Source: Bactericera cockerelli
Lineage: Eukaryota > Arthropoda > Insecta > Hemiptera > Triozidae
Reading direction: 5' to 3'
DNA: 64,000 nucleotides
Assembly: GCA_024516035.1 (NCBI GenBank)
Contig: CM044966.1
Location: 337,693-401,692 of the forward strand
Shown here: in pieces, positions 10,160 to 21,115 of the stretch
How positions within the stretch are numbered: the stretch's first letter is position 1
How the letters are laid out: each line of letters opens with the position of its first letter
The notes under the pieces: model-generated
Databases searched by the model: none
What the model was told of the DNA's origin: nothing
What the model saw: only the letters and a program-made list of their open reading frames with translations
Translations under genes and position numbers: made by a program

Positions 10160-10330
10160 ATATAAACCCAAGGGTTGGACGGAAGAGATTCCCACAGGCA
10201 TTAATCCCGCCCGTCAAGAAGAGGAAATGAACGTTAATATACAACCATAGTAATAATAATAATATTAATGAATCCAAGGGTTGGGTGGAAGAGGATTGCT
10301 ACAGACAATAATCCGCCCCTCAGTTAAGAC
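10160..10330 (+). repeat. Two hairpin modules G in tandem
   Basis: Two copies of CCAAGGGTTGG...GGAAGAG (starting about 10168 and 10270), followed by GATTCCCACAGGCATTAATCC and GGATTGCTACAGACAATAATCC. The first stem is broken; the second keeps ATTG/CAAT. Confidence 0.65.
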
Positions 10331-10363
10331 CTCTGTGTATATGTATTTTTAAATTGTTTCATG

Positions 10364-10462
10364 TTTACTTTCCTTATCCTATAAAAAGGGGAAAGTATTG
10401 TATGCGTCGAAAATTTGTCCTACCCAGTTTTTCACATTTCTGGCGAATCATAGCTTCACGAT
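10364..10462 (+). repeat. Dispersed repeat O
   Basis: TTACTTTCCTTATCC...GAAAGTATTGTATGCGTCG, AAAATTTGTCCTACCCAG, TTTTTCACATTTCTGGCG. The inverse order is found at about 60430-60530. Confidence 0.65.
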
Positions 10463-10464
10463 AC

Positions 10465-10655
10465 AAAAAAGTTGTCTAGTTGGTAATTCAGGTAGCGTAG
10501 GAATCCGTTGGTTCGAATCCTACCAAAATGGGTTTCGTGACCATACATAATCATAAGGCTCTGAGGTCTGAGGGTTGGCTGGTAGAAAATAGTTGAGCAG
10601 TAACCCCGTCTGGTGGTTACCTTCCCCTAAAGAGTGTTATATATTACTATTGTTT
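10465..10655 (+). mobile_element. SINE-D, 5'-truncated
   Basis: Starts inside the anticodon region (CTAGTTGGTAATTCAGGTAG), keeps the B-box GTTCGAATCC, lacks the TTCATTAATTTGAG segment, then continues CATAAGGCTCTGAGG and GGTGGTTACCTTCCCC. Confidence 0.8.
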
Positions 10656-10920
10656 GATGGTCAAAAAATATTTTGTTTTAAAGAGTGTTATTATTATTGT
10701 TGTATGTTGTCAACATGACTTTTGTTTATGATAGGTAGGTATTACTAATATTATGATAGGTATTCATTTTTTTATAACTGTAGCGTCCCGGGAAAATATA
10801 GATTATGTTGTATATTTAGTGCTGTCTAAACTAAAAAAACATTTCATAGGTATATTGTAAAACTATCAGGAGATAGCTTACAAGTGCTGTCACAATACTT
10901 ACGAGACAACGGGTAAACAT

Positions 10921-11056
10921 TTTTTTTTTTTTTTGGGTTTAACGTCGCTTTCAACTGCATAGTACATCACGACGGGGGTGTTACCTCCATTCGCAGACGG
11001 AAATCACAAACGTGCTACCAACATGAAACTCACCCAGCTGAGTTGAGTGGAATGCC
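10921..11056 (-). mobile_element. SINE-K 3' part (core plus poly-A)
   Basis: The leading poly-T (10921-10934) is the inverted poly-A. Then CACGACGGGGGTGTTACC, GGAAATCACAAACGTGC and CACCCAGCTGAG match the body of the 5S-headed element. The 5S head is missing. Confidence 0.75.
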
Positions 11057-11105
11057 GGGTGGTATAGCGCGCTGGGCTTTACGCATGGTGACCTGGGTTC
11101 AATCT
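11057..11105 (+). mobile_element. SINE-B head fragment
   Basis: GGTATAGCGCGCTGGGCTTT and GCATGGTGACCTGGGTTC match the B head at 59692. It is joined directly to the truncated K and is not followed by the B body. Confidence 0.65.
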
Positions 11106-11340
11106 TTCAGCAGGGTAGAAAATTTCCGGTCAAAAATTGAAAAATCTATATCTCGAGATTTTCTACATGTGGATACTCAGAACTAGATTCTTTCTAATCT
11201 TTTTTCTCTGCAGCTCTGCACTATCCATCTAAAAAAATAATTCTGTTAGCATAAAAATACAAGTAGATTACGAAGGAAGGACACGATATCCTTGCACAGC
11301 GGTCATGGATTTACAGTTATGTATTTGCCCGGGATGATGA

Positions 11341-11352
11341 AGATGAGAGAAA

Positions 11353-11420
<68 letters not shown>

Positions 11421-11658
11421 GGAGAGAGAGGGAGGGAGAGGGAGGGGAGAGAGGGGAGAGGAGAGAGAGAGGAGAGAGAGGAGAGGGAGAGAGAGAGGGA
11501 GAGAGATGGAGAGAGAGAGAGAGAGAGAGGGAGAGAGGAGAGAGAGAGAGAGGAGAGAGAGGAGGGGAGAAATAGAGAGAGAGGGAGAGAGAGAGGGAGA
11601 GAGAGAGTGAGAGAGAGAGAGGGAGAGAGAGAGGGAGAGGAGAGAGGGAGGGAGAGAG

Positions 11659-11704
<46 letters not shown>

Positions 11705-11823
11705 TAGAGAGAGAGGGAGAGAAAGAGAAGAGAGAGAGAGAGTGAGACTAGGAAAGTGGAGAGATAAAGAGAAAAAGAAAGAAAAAGAAAAGAGGGGAGA
11801 GGGAGAGAGAGCGAGAGCGAGAA
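11341..11823. repeat. (GA)n microsatellite, about 480 bp
   Basis: Nearly pure purine tract of GA with GGGA and GGAGA interruptions. It produces open frames of 178 (Arg/Glu) and 184 (Ser/Leu) residues on opposite strands, both artefacts of the dinucleotide. Confidence 0.98.
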
Positions 11824-11854
11824 GATAAGTAGATAGAAATGTGATATATATAGA

Positions 11855-12022
11855 TCAGTGGTTAAGAGCATTGGTTCCTGACCGGAGGTTGCAGGTTCGA
11901 ATCCCGGCCGCGAGCGGAAAATTCCAACCGAGTTTTTCCGTTTCGGAATGGCATAGTTGTAATGCTAAGGTGCCCTGAGTAATGCGAAAGCGGTTCCGAG
12001 GCACAATTAATCTTTAATAAAA
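11855..12022 (+). mobile_element. SINE-A, 5'-truncated head, complete body
   Basis: GATCAGTGGTTAAGAGCATT, GCAGGTTCGAATCCCGGCCG, then the A body TTTTTCCGTTTCGGAATGGC, GGTGCCCTGAGTAATGCG and AAAGCGGTTCCGAGGCAC, ending TTTAATAAAAA. It abuts the GA array, so the 5' end may have been lost into the repeat. Confidence 0.9.
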
Positions 12023-12654
12023 ATATTGTACAGTTATGAAACTTATTACCTTTCAAATTATTTTCAATCCTCAGATAATCCAATTAAATTTCTCCACAGT
12101 CTCCAGTTCGAACACAATCTATGGATTACAAATCTTGTGATGTTTAAAATCAGTGAACTCAAGATCGATCAATTCTACACTGACAAGAAACATACGGACT
12201 GGTTAAAGAAATTAATATGAATTTTATTTTATATGTACTATAATGCTAGGTTAGGTATTTTTAATAAATTATTATTTGTAGTATTATTACGAGATTGGGA
12301 ATCTACTTAATTTCATAATATTCGGTAGGTACTATGGATTTTTTTTATCATGGTCTCTTTTAATTTTTTTTTTTTTTTTTTATTTTGGTGGTAGGTACAT
12401 ATTTGTTTACAAGAATTAGTCTTTACCAGATACTGACAGTATGTTATGTCATTTTATGGCCTTAAAAAAAAAGAGTTTTTATGTGATTTTTTTGTTTTGG
12501 CCGAGTGGGTAGTTGTTCTGATAAAATTGGAACTACCAGAATAATGTCATGTCATATTTTGGCATAAAAAATAGAAGAAAGCAATAAAAAATATGACGCA
12601 ACGGGCGGTCGTATTAGGAGTACTTTCTCCTGTTTTTTTATTACTTCAGATTAA
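12023..12654. other. Gene-free interval
   Basis: AT-rich sequence without a supported gene; poly-T at about 12366-12381. Confidence 0.5.
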
Positions 12655-12885
12655 TTTCTAATTATTAGAAATCAAAAGTATTGTGTTCGTTTTTGTAAAA
12701 AAAAACAACATTTTTGCTCCGATTTCAATTTTTTTTTATAATTCTGGACGTTTCATTAACCTACTGAGCAACTTTGGTTTGGTGTCTGTCTGCTAATGTA
12801 ATTCTCGTAACGCGCTAATCTCAGAAACTACTGAACGGATTTCGACGAAATTTTTGTGCCACACATAGGAGAAGTATTGTAGACG
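12655..12885 (+). repeat. Repeat N followed by a second conserved phrase
   Basis: TTAGAAATCAAAAGTATTGTG and TTGCTCCGATTTCAATTTTT match N, then CTGGACGTTTCATTAAC...GAGCAACTTTGG also seen at 60064. Next comes CTCAGAAACTACTGAACGG and ATTTCGACGAAATTT, a phrase I recall from arthropod dispersed repeats (from memory, unchecked). Confidence 0.6.
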
Positions 12886-13734
12886 TATCATCATCAGTTT
12901 TAACCTCGCTAGACGTTGCTGAACTTCAGTGGACAGACGAGAATTGGTTTATTCAACGCAGTCAAGCGATTCACTTTTTTTCTCAATTTGTTTATATTAT
13001 TACTTAAGTGTCTAGTGCCTTGATCATATATTTATCGACCATTTAGAGCGAATTGTGAACAGGATTAATATCTAGGATTTGTCAGAAAAAGACAAAGAAA
13101 ACGATTGGAAATTAAATATCAAGGGAAAAAAATGAGTTTATGGTTATTGGATTTTACTAGGTATGTTATTGTTATTTAGTATTTAAAAAAATCTGTTAGA
13201 AATTCTTTTCAAGTTGTATTGTATTATTTAAAATAATCTAATTATTCTTGTACTATAGGTACTCATTTTTGATAAAAGCTGTAAATAAAAATTCCTCTTT
13301 TAAGTTTACACTAAACAAAAAATACTATTTTTTAATAGAAAATCATAGTAGGTACTGCGTTTCAAAAATATTAATTTTTTACTGCATTGTAAAACGTTGC
13401 ATTGCGAAAATGACACATCTGAATTCCATAGAAAATATTGTAATTTTTTTTTTTTAATAATTATTTCTATTGAAGCATTATTACTCTATAAGAGATTCAT
13501 TAAAAATAAAATGACAAAGAAAAAACCGTTATTAAATAAAAAATAATCCATTATAATTTAAAAAAATATTGAAAACGGTTGTAACAAAAAAGAAGCCTTA
13601 AAAACAATAGAAAAATAATTAAATATTTTAATGAAAAAATGAAGTAACCGTTAGCTAACACGACAGAACTTTATTAAAAATTAATTTAATCAAAGCTGAA
13701 GCAACCGTTAAACCCGTAAAACGACGCACCTTGA
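12886..13734. other. Gene-free AT-rich interval
   Basis: No coding frame is supported; the 69-residue Ile/Phe/Lys-rich frame has no recognisable features. Sequence still looks normal here but becomes A-rich toward 13740. Confidence 0.5.
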
Positions 13735-14734
13735 TACCCAAAAAAAAAAAAAGACCCGAAAAAAAGGGGAAATAATAAACGAAATAAAAAAAAAACTAAA
13801 AAAAAAAGAAATAAAATTTGGTACGATAAAAATTAAAATTTAAAAAAACTAAAACCAGAGAAAAAAAAAAAAGGAAAAAAAAAATAAAAAAAAAGGACCA
13901 AATAAAAAAAGGAAAAAAAATTTAAAATTTTGTGCTCAGAATTCTTCAATCTCGCTGTTAAAAAAAAAAAACCTGCCTTCTCTTTTCTGCTTGGGCACGG
14001 GAGTCCAAAAACCAATTTTCCCATTATTCCGTTCTTGTACGTTATATGTATTTAATGACTTTTTTTTTATTTATTAGTAACAAAAGTAAATTACGGGTGG
14101 TATAGAAGGCTGCCCAAATTTCGTAACTTTTTTTATTTTTCTTTCGAAATTTTTTTTCTTTTTATGCTTTTTCTCTGGACATAACAAAATTTATGTTTAG
14201 GAATTATGTAAAGAAATTGTGAAAGATATTTTGTAAAAAAAATTATGTAACGAAATATCGAATTGTAAGGGGGGGGAAAGTCTTTTATTATCGGATAGAA
14301 TTATGGTTTCGTTTATCGATTACCTAATATCGGATATTTTGTTTCGATATTCCCCCCAGAGAAGAGGGAAAAATGGTGTCATGCGCCCCAATACAATTTG
14401 GTAGTTGGGTTTTGGACTTGAATAGTTAAAAAAATGGAAAATGTCGAAAGGTTGGGAGTCGTTGCAGCGTTTTTTTCCTTGGGTTTTTTGGTTTTTTTTC
14501 CCTTTTGTTTTTCTTTCACATTTATTTTTTTTAAAGTCCACTTTAAATTTAAAAAAAGGGGTTAACTATACCATAATTGCTTACTTCGGTAAAGATTACT
14601 GGCGAAATAATTCCAAACTATCAAAAGGTCCCGGAAAAAGGCCCGATTTTTTTTTTATTTTTGGGAAATGCATTGCCGTATGAAAAAAAAAACTCTCAAA
14701 TTTAAATTAAAAAAAAAAAAACACTTAAAAATTT

Positions 14735-14825
14735 GGGGTAAGTGTCCCAAGCGCGGGCCCCCCAAAAAGTGGGGCCCTGGCATCTTTCCAAAAATCCGCC
14801 ATATGGGTTTGGGTAATCCGCTAGT
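14735..14825 (-). repeat. Repeat L (inverted copy)
   Basis: GCGCGGGCCCCCC, GGGGCCCTGGCATC and CCGCCATATGGGTTTGGG reverse-complement the L copy at 3275. Confidence 0.5.
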
Positions 14826-15785
14826 TAAAAAAATAAAATTTGGTTAAAACACAAAAAACCCAGCTTTGCAAACTTATGTATGTCATACCTGTATACATTG
14901 TAGCGATGGCTTTTTGATTTTTTATAAAATATAGTTATACAAAATGCATACCCATTACAAGGTGCCCTTTGGTTATTTTTAAATTTCAGAATGCTTTCTA
15001 AGGGACTTTTTTTTACCACAAAAAAAGAGAGAAGATCAATTTCTTTCCTTCGCCAAAGAAAATTTGGGTTTCATCCGGGGCACGGGGCTTTCGCAGCCAA
15101 TTTCATAGAGTTCCAAGTACTGGGGCAATTAGACATGTTTTTCATCTATAAAATTTTTATTTTTATTTTTTTAAAATTGTGAACCTATTGAAAAATTATA
15201 AAATTGATATTTTTCTAATACTTAAAAGGTTTTTTTAAAGCTTTTCAAGTATTTTTAAGTATTAGTTTTTTTCAAATACTAAAAATAATATCAGCCCCTT
15301 TTTGAAAAAAACAAAATAATGTACCTAGGAAATTTTTTTGGGAAACTTACTTAATTATCATTCACAAAAAGGGGAAAAACCATTATCACTTCTCTTTCAA
15401 CGATTTGATGTTTTTTTTTTCAGGTAAAAACTTTTTTTTATCGTTTTTTTTTTTTTTTTTTTTTTTTCTTTTTTAAAAATTTCGAAAAAATGTTTGTGGT
15501 TGTTTTAGTCTCATATCTCCAGGAGTTGATTCTGAAATTTCTAAAAAAAAATGTGGACAGTCGACACCTGTATATTATAGTAACAAAACCCACAGGTATC
15601 GCGACATTACTACCTATGCAGCCACGGTTTAACTCTACAGGGTGTACCGAAATGTTTTATTTCATTTGACGAATGACGATAATACAAAAAAACAAAACCC
15701 ACAATTTACTTGCGTTTTCTAATATTGAAGTAATTTTCAAAAGTAATATGGATACCAATTATCGCCTTATTTGTAGATAACTTGT

Positions 15786-15885
15786 CTTTGTCCGATTGGG
15801 TTTTCGAACCACAAACCCCTGGAAACTTGGATTTGGAATCTTAGAGTGCCACCTTTACTGAGCTACTAGAACAGACCCTTTTTGG
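15786..15885 (-). mobile_element. SINE-I head, damaged
   Basis: TTGGGTTTTCGAACCACAAACCCC and AGAGTGCCACCTTTACTGAG are the inverted I head. The last acceptor bases are altered. Confidence 0.7.
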
Positions 15886-15904
15886 CACATCCATTCTTAG
15901 AGTG

Positions 15905-16165
15905 TCTCCTCCAGTCTCCGTGGGTAATGGTTGAGACTACTGTCCGTAGTTTCCCGAAGATCCCGGTTCGACTCCGGTTGGAGCAGGGGCTTTTCGCAAA
16001 AAATTATGTTCCTTCCAAAACGTGGAGTGGAATTTCGGCCCAACCAGGTGGGTGAGAGTAATGGGGGTTTGCTGGTACGATTCCCCGCAAATGGAGGCTA
16101 AAACCCCGTCCTGACTGCTTCGATCAGGACGTTAACCAATAGAATCAAATGGTCACAATAGATCT
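15905..16165 (+). mobile_element. SINE-C, head, core and part of tail
   Basis: CTCCGTGGGTAATGGTTGAG, TACTGTCCGTAG, GGTTCGACTCCGG, TATGTTCCTTCC, then the core (GGTGGGTGAGAG, GCTGGTACGATTCCCCGC, GGAGGCTAAAACCCCGTC), ending CAGGACGTTAACC...CACAATAGATC. The tail beyond TAGATC is not recognised. Confidence 0.85.
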
Positions 16166-16443
16166 TAATATAGGTCGGTGTTTATGTTGGTGTTCTCTTG
16201 TGGGGAAATCCCAACTGCTATTAAAAATAATAACCAAAAATATATAGGTGTCCTTAGAATTGATTTGAATTTTGTAGGTATACATATAAAAAAACATGAC
16301 CCTCTTGTATATTGGGTTTTTTTTCAGGATAATTTAGCAGCTTTTTTGTTTGATATTCCCTTCGCGATTTTAAGCCTTGAGTTTTTTTTCTCCCAATGGG
16401 GTACTAGAGCCAGGTGAAGTTTTTCGGTTGCTTGCGTTCATTG

Positions 16444-16655
16444 TCTGTCCCGGGGAGCTCAGTGGGGAAAGGCGGCACTCTGTGAATCCCCGAGATACAG
16501 AGGTCGTGGGTTCGAAACCCAGTGGGGATGACAGTTATCTTCCGTTTGGGGTTTTTTCCACATATGATGTATCTTGCGCTTACTGCTGGAATAATGGGAC
16601 TTTAGTAGTCTTAATCGGGCCGTACAATAAGGGGGGATATTTTGTTATTATTATT
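16444..16655 (+). mobile_element. SINE-I, full length
   Basis: TGTCCCGGGGAGCTCAGTGG...GCGGCACTCTGTGAATCC, B-box GGGTTCGAAACCC, body TTGCGCTTACTGCTGG, AATGGGACTTTAGTAGTC, TTATTATTATT. Damage is light at this position. Confidence 0.9.
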
Positions 16656-16761
16656 AACATTGTTTTTTTCATGTATGAGGGGTGGTTGGTTTTTTCTAGG
16701 CATGCGGTCAAAAACGGAGTTATCAGGATGCTTATCCAAAAAGTGGCAATTAAAATGGTTG

Positions 16762-16840
16762 TGCTACGTCGATGGCCGTTGAATGCACCGGTGCCGCAGG
16801 ATCACTGAAGTTAAGCAACGTCCAGCGAGTGAAAAACTGT
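16762..16840 (+). mobile_element. SINE-K head (5S rRNA-derived)
   Basis: TGCTACGTCGATGGCCGTTG, AATGCACCGGTGCC and GATCACTGAAGTTAAGCAAC reproduce the order of 5S rRNA (helix I-II, loop, internal control region). The sequence ends within the 5S homology, near CGTCCAGCGAG, without the rest of a 5S gene, and the K body does not follow. It is therefore a truncated retroposon rather than a functional 5S gene. Confidence 0.75.
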
Positions 16841-16884
16841 GTGCTGGATTGGCCCCGGCTGTGTTAAGTTATGTAGGTAGAGGG

Positions 16885-16966
16885 TTTTTGGGGTTTCGAA
16901 CTCGCGGACCTCTGGAATCTTTTGGATTCGCCCGAGTGCCGCTTTCCACCGGTACCGGGAGGAGAC
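16885..16966 (-). mobile_element. SINE-I head
   Basis: GGGGTTTCGAACTCGCGGACC, CTCTGGAATC and GAGTGCCGCTTTCCACC, the inverted I head, joined directly after the K fragment. Confidence 0.75.
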
Positions 16967-17199
16967 AAAAATTATAGTTGCAAACCCCCTTACTCAGTTT
17001 CTTAATTTACCCCAGGTAACGTTTACATCGGAATTCTATTTTCCCTTTTGCAAAAAAGGAGTGTGGGCTCAGATAGAGGGGGATGATATTTCCCTTTGGG
17101 CTATATTTTGTTTCAGTTTTTCCTAAAATTTTTGCACCGCTTTCGCAAAAGGGAATTGAAAAAGAAAATACCTAGGTTTATTACTTTCCATTGCCTATT

Positions 17200-17400
17200 T
17201 GTGGGTACCGGTAGTTAGGGGAAAGGCGGCACTCTGTGAATCCGAGTTTCGAGGGGTCGGGGGTTCAAAAACCCCAACGGGCATGCAAGTTATCTCATTG
17301 GGTTTTTCCCACAAATTTAATACTTGGGATACAAGCGGGAAATAAGGGACTTTAATTTTTTTACGGGCAGTATAAATAAAGCGTAATTTTATTTATTAAA
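17200..17400 (+). mobile_element. SINE-I, damaged full length
   Basis: GGGTACCGGTAGTTAGGGG, GGCGGCACTCTGTGAATCC, GGGTTCAAAAACCCC, GGGTTTTTCCCACA, AAATAAGGGACTTTAAT, GGGCAGTATAAATAAAGCG. Several A-box positions are corrupted. Confidence 0.85.
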
Positions 17401-17483
17401 AGTTTAAGATTAATTTACTAAAAATTTTTAAAAGAACAAAAAGAACATTTTTTGTTTTTTTTAATTCAAAAAAAAAAGATAAG

Positions 17484-17770
17484 TGTTTCACAGCCTTTTT
17501 AATTTCGAAAGCCTGAAACAGGGCTTTGCAGTCGTTTATGGTCTTGTTGTACCTACCCTCCGTGAATTCCCCCCCTTGTGGGCGGGGAAGTGCGCAAAAT
17601 TTCCCATTTAGGTGCGGGAAAAAAACCCCGGCGCACCGGAAAGTATCCCTTAATGCTTTACCAAACCCGTAACCAGTTTAGAGAACAAATTTTTCTCGGC
17701 GGGGGAAATTTTCGAACCGGACCCTTCCCGCAGAAAAACATTGAATGTCCTCGTTGAGCCCCCTGTTTCC
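17484..17770 (-). mobile_element. SINE-J, damaged full length
   Basis: Tail end AGTGTTTCACAGCC, TTCCCATTTAGGTGC, GGCGCACCGGAAAGTATCCC, then a corrupted head (TTTTCGAACCGGACCCTTCCC) in the same order as 62640-62930. The head triplet reads as glycine (GCC) in clean copies. Confidence 0.85.
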
Positions 17771-18149
17771 AGGTGCCGCGGTCTGAGCGGGACTTATCTG
17801 TGGGGTCTCCCGGTCCGTTAGTTAGCCTCCTTTATTTAATTTGGACTGTTTAAAAACACTTTTTCAAAAAACTAAGACTTTGCTGAATTTTGAGTTTTCG
17901 CTTTGTTAAAAAGTAGGGAAAAAAAATTCTTGGGTTCCTCGGTTTTGGGGGTTTGGCTGTTTTGGGGGTTGGTTCTTAAAAAAAAAAAATGTAGCCATTT
18001 TTTTAGTTTTTGAATTTTTGGGGGAATGGCTATGAGATTTTATCGTTTGAAATTGAAAAAAAATGATGGTTCTTTGGGAAGGGTTACGTTTTATTTTACT
18101 TGCGCTGTAAACTTAAGTCGTATGCAAGTGCGGGTGATTTTAGACTTTT

Positions 18150-18265
18150 TCTCTCCTCTCTCTTCCCCCCCCTCTCTCTCTCTCTCCTCTTCTCTCTCTC
18201 TCTCTCGTCCCCTTTTTTCTCTTCTTTAAATTTCTCTTCGTCTTTCTCTCTCTCTTTTTTTTTTT
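18150..18265. repeat. (CT)n microsatellite
   Basis: CTCTCCTCTC...TCTCTCTCTC with C-run interruptions. It gives two mirrored frames of 98-99 residues that are not genes. Confidence 0.9.
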
Positions 18266-18304
18266 TGTTTACCTTTCGCTTGCAACGGGCATGGAAAAAT
18301 TCGG

Positions 18305-18390
18305 CGGAGGTTTTACCCTCCATAGGGGAAAAACCCAAAAAACCGCAACTCGACAAACCACTCAGCCTGGTAGGGGGGGAAATAGCGAGC
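18305..18390 (-). mobile_element. C/K SINE core fragment
   Basis: GGAGGTTTTACCCTCCATAG and ACTCAGCCTGGTAGGG match the inverted core shared by C and K. There is no head to decide which family. Confidence 0.5.
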
Positions 18391-19104
18391 ATCCAATAAT
18401 TCGTAGTTTCAATGGTGACTCAAAAAAACCGTCCTAGCTTCATGGGGCCGGGTTCTACGTTTTTCTTTTTATTCCCGCCTTAGCCAAAAATTAAAATTGC
18501 AAAGTGCTGGGGATTGAACACTCCCTTTTTTTACGGTGTAATGAGTGAAAAATTTCTTTATTTAATTTTAAAAAAAATAAAACAGAAAGGTGATTTAAAA
18601 ATTTGGGAAATTTTAAATTAAAAAAAGAGTGGATAAAAAATGTTTCCCTTATGAGTAACAAATCAAAACGTTCTTTTGTTATAAAAGTGTTATTTAATAA
18701 AAATAATTTAATATATTTTCTGTGGCATTACAATAAAATTATAAATATTATCTGTGTAATTATTAAACCAAAAAAAAAAACTTATTGGGGTAATATTTTT
18801 TATATCACAACTACTTTAACAACTCGGCGGTTAACGACGTTTTTGTAATAACTCTGTGGCGTTAAGGGCCGGGTGGAACTGTTTGAGATCTAGCCGACCC
18901 CGGCATTGACTTGTTTTATCGTAAAAAAAAGTGACCGAAAAATGGAATTTTTTTTTCAAAGTAAAGAATATCAGAACTTCCCGGCGGGTGTTTCGAGTTA
19001 TTTTCTTCATCGCAGGTTTAGTTCTGTGTTTAAAGTCCCTCAAATAACCTCTTTCCTTTTAAAAAAAACAGTATCAGAAGTGAGCGTTGTTTTCGTTGTT
19101 TTAC

Positions 19105-19142
19105 AATTTCAAGTCCGCCCCCTTATCGTCAAGTAGGGTCGG
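19105..19142 (-). mobile_element. SINE-E head fragment
   Basis: TTTCAAGTCCGCCCCCTTATCG and CAAGTAGGGTCGG match the inverted E head. Confidence 0.55.
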
Positions 19143-19265
19143 CCGGGACGCGGTTGGGGATGGAGGTGGGGGGTTTTGTTAAATCCTGTTAAAACCGGGC
19201 CTTTGGTCGAACTTTAGCATACCGATCCCTTTACTCGAAGGGATCGTGTATTTTAGTTGGTGTCA

Positions 19266-19450
19266 AAGGGATTGGGGTCAAGTGGTTAACGGTTTTTCTG
19301 GTAATCCAGGTAGCGTAGGGATCGTTGGTTCGAAACCCCCCCGTGCAAGAATTTTTCTTCATTAATTTGAGTTGTGACCAATAATAATAAAACTTGAGGG
19401 TGGGGTTTGGGAGAAAAAAGCTTTTTCATTAACCCGCTTAGTTTCCCTTT
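19266..19450 (+). mobile_element. SINE-D, damaged
   Basis: GGGGTCAAGTGGTTAACGG, CTGGTAATCCAGGTAGCG, GTTGGTTCGAAACC, TTCTTCATTAATTTGAG, AATAATAATAAAACTTGAGG. Confidence 0.9.
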
Positions 19451-19544
19451 CCCCAAAAAAATTTTTTTTTTATTTTTTTTTTAAATTTAAATTAAACTTG
19501 TTTCATAATTTAGTGCTCGGCCTGTTTGGAAACTGGGTCCTCCT

Positions 19545-19630
19545 GGAAACTCACAAACCAGCTCCAAGTTCCCTCCCCCCTGAGTGGGGCGGGAATAGCT
19601 TTCGCGGGTTCGATTGAAATTTTCACCTCC
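19545..19630 (-). mobile_element. C/K SINE core fragment
   Basis: GGAAACTCACAAACCAGCTCC and CTGAGTGGGGCGGGAATAGC resemble the inverted core with the K-type GGAAATCACAAAC. Confidence 0.45.
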
Positions 19631-19639
19631 CCAAATCCA

Positions 19640-20475
19640 ACCTTGCTGCGTTGAAAAATTTAGTGGTTGAACGAGAAGGTGTATTGAATGTGTGATGTGG
19701 TGTCGACCCCGAGATTTTCATTTTTTTTGATTTGAATTTAATTTGGAATGTGTTTCATGGAGTTTTTTTTTTTTTTGATTTTTAAAAATTCGAAAAAGGT
19801 TTTTTTACATTCAATTTTTTTAACAATGAGCATAATTTTTGTTAAAAAACAAACTGACGGGGGGGGTTGCTTTGCATTCTCCCCTTATTTATCTTGGGGG
19901 CAACTCCCATTTATATATTGGTCAAGGGGGATTGACCATAATTTTTTGTCCATAACATAAAAAAACATGAGTTATTTTTTTTTTAAATTATAGGTTTAAA
20001 GGGTATTATCAGGTATGTATAAAATAATCCCCCAAAAAAATACTTGTGAATAAAAAAAACCCCCAAGTGTTCATAAAAAAAATTCAGTTCCCAATTTATA
20101 ATAAAAATTTTTCCAAAATTTTCATAAAAACTTTCGATGAGCTAATTTTTTTTTTTTCAGTCAAAGTCCTTTGGGTTTTAATTTTTTTACTTTTTTGGGG
20201 GCACCCTTATAAATTTCAATTCCCCAAAAAAAAAAAATTTGGATGTTTTTTTGGGGTTAAACTTCATCAAAAATTAAAGGGTCTTCTTGAGCCTTTTTTA
20301 AAAGTTAAAAAATACGTTCCGGGATTTTTGTCATCTGTACGGGGGTTGTACATATTTTTTATTATGTCATCATAGGTTTTTTATTATGGGTTTCATACAT
20401 AGTTTCAAGGCACGGGGGGTTTTTAGAAAAAGGTTGGGGGGTGTACCCCATAGACCCGCCCTTTTAAAAACGGGA
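19640..20475. other. Unassigned damaged sequence
   Basis: No repeat family recognised. A 109-residue Phe/Lys-rich frame is present but reflects A/T runs. Confidence 0.4.
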
Positions 20476-20741
20476 TTGCCGCGTCGATGGCATGTTAAAT
20501 TTACCCCGGGTTTCCCCCTTTAGAACCCCCAAGAAAAACCATCAGCGGGGTTTTTAAGATTTTGGGAGGGGGGCCCCAAAAAAAATTTTAAATTTTTCCC
20601 CCTGACGCGGGTTTTTCCCCGGGGCCCCACTCAGGCTGGGTGGGTAAAAAGTGAGTACCCGGTTTGTGGTTTCTGCGAATGGGGGGTTTAAAACCCCGTC
20701 TTTGATTTGACCATGGCAGTTGAAAGGGCTTTTAAACCCCA

Positions 20742-20772
<31 letters not shown>

Positions 20773-20773
20773 C
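20476..20773 (+). mobile_element. SINE-K, full length with poly-A
   Basis: TTGCCGCGTCGATGGCATGTT opens the 5S-like head, then CATCAGCGGGG. The core follows (CCACTCAGGCTGGGTGGG, TTTCTGCGAATGGGGG, AAAACCCCGTC), then GACCATGGCAGTTGAAAG and a poly-A tail of about 30. Damaged but in full order. Confidence 0.8.
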
Positions 20774-21115
20774 GGGGTTTATAGAGTAGCTCTTCTCATT
20801 TATGAAAAAAATTTGATGACCTTACAATCTGTGATTTATGCTTTTATTATTCGAGAAATTTGATGCCCAAATTTTAAAGTATGGAGTTTTTTGAAGGTGG
20901 GAAAATTTGGAAATGAAAAATATCCTTTCCAAACAAAAATTTTGTTTTTAAAAAAACGCGATTAATGAGCAGGGGCATTTTTTTATCAAAAGGGAACAAC
21001 GACTCTCTATTTTTAAAAAAAATTCTAGAAAAATTTTAAGGACACCCTCAAGGGGAAGACCTAGAACACGTTGGATTGACAAAATACGGAAGGAAATTTG
21101 AAGAAAAAGGGGGAA
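20774..21115 (+). mobile_element. C-terminal end of a LINE polyprotein
   Basis: At 21054-21098 an uninterrupted frame reads GRPRTRWIDKIRKEI, preceded by RTPSR in the same frame. This GRPRxRW-D arrangement is typical of the extreme C terminus of non-LTR retrotransposon reverse-transcriptase proteins, for example RTE-type elements. Upstream, from about 20890, shifting frames give weak resemblance to the linker before it. The reading frame cannot be followed because of homopolymer damage. It is a separate element from the LINE at 37.2 kb and starts right after the poly-A of a SINE-K. Confidence 0.6.

Noticed and set aside
11292..11871. Open frames of 178 and 184 residues on opposite strands
   Set aside because: Both are translations of the GA/CT dinucleotide tract (Arg-Glu and Ser-Leu repeats).
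16762..16840. Functional 5S rRNA gene
   Set aside because: Only part of 5S is present and other copies carry a retroposon body and poly-A.
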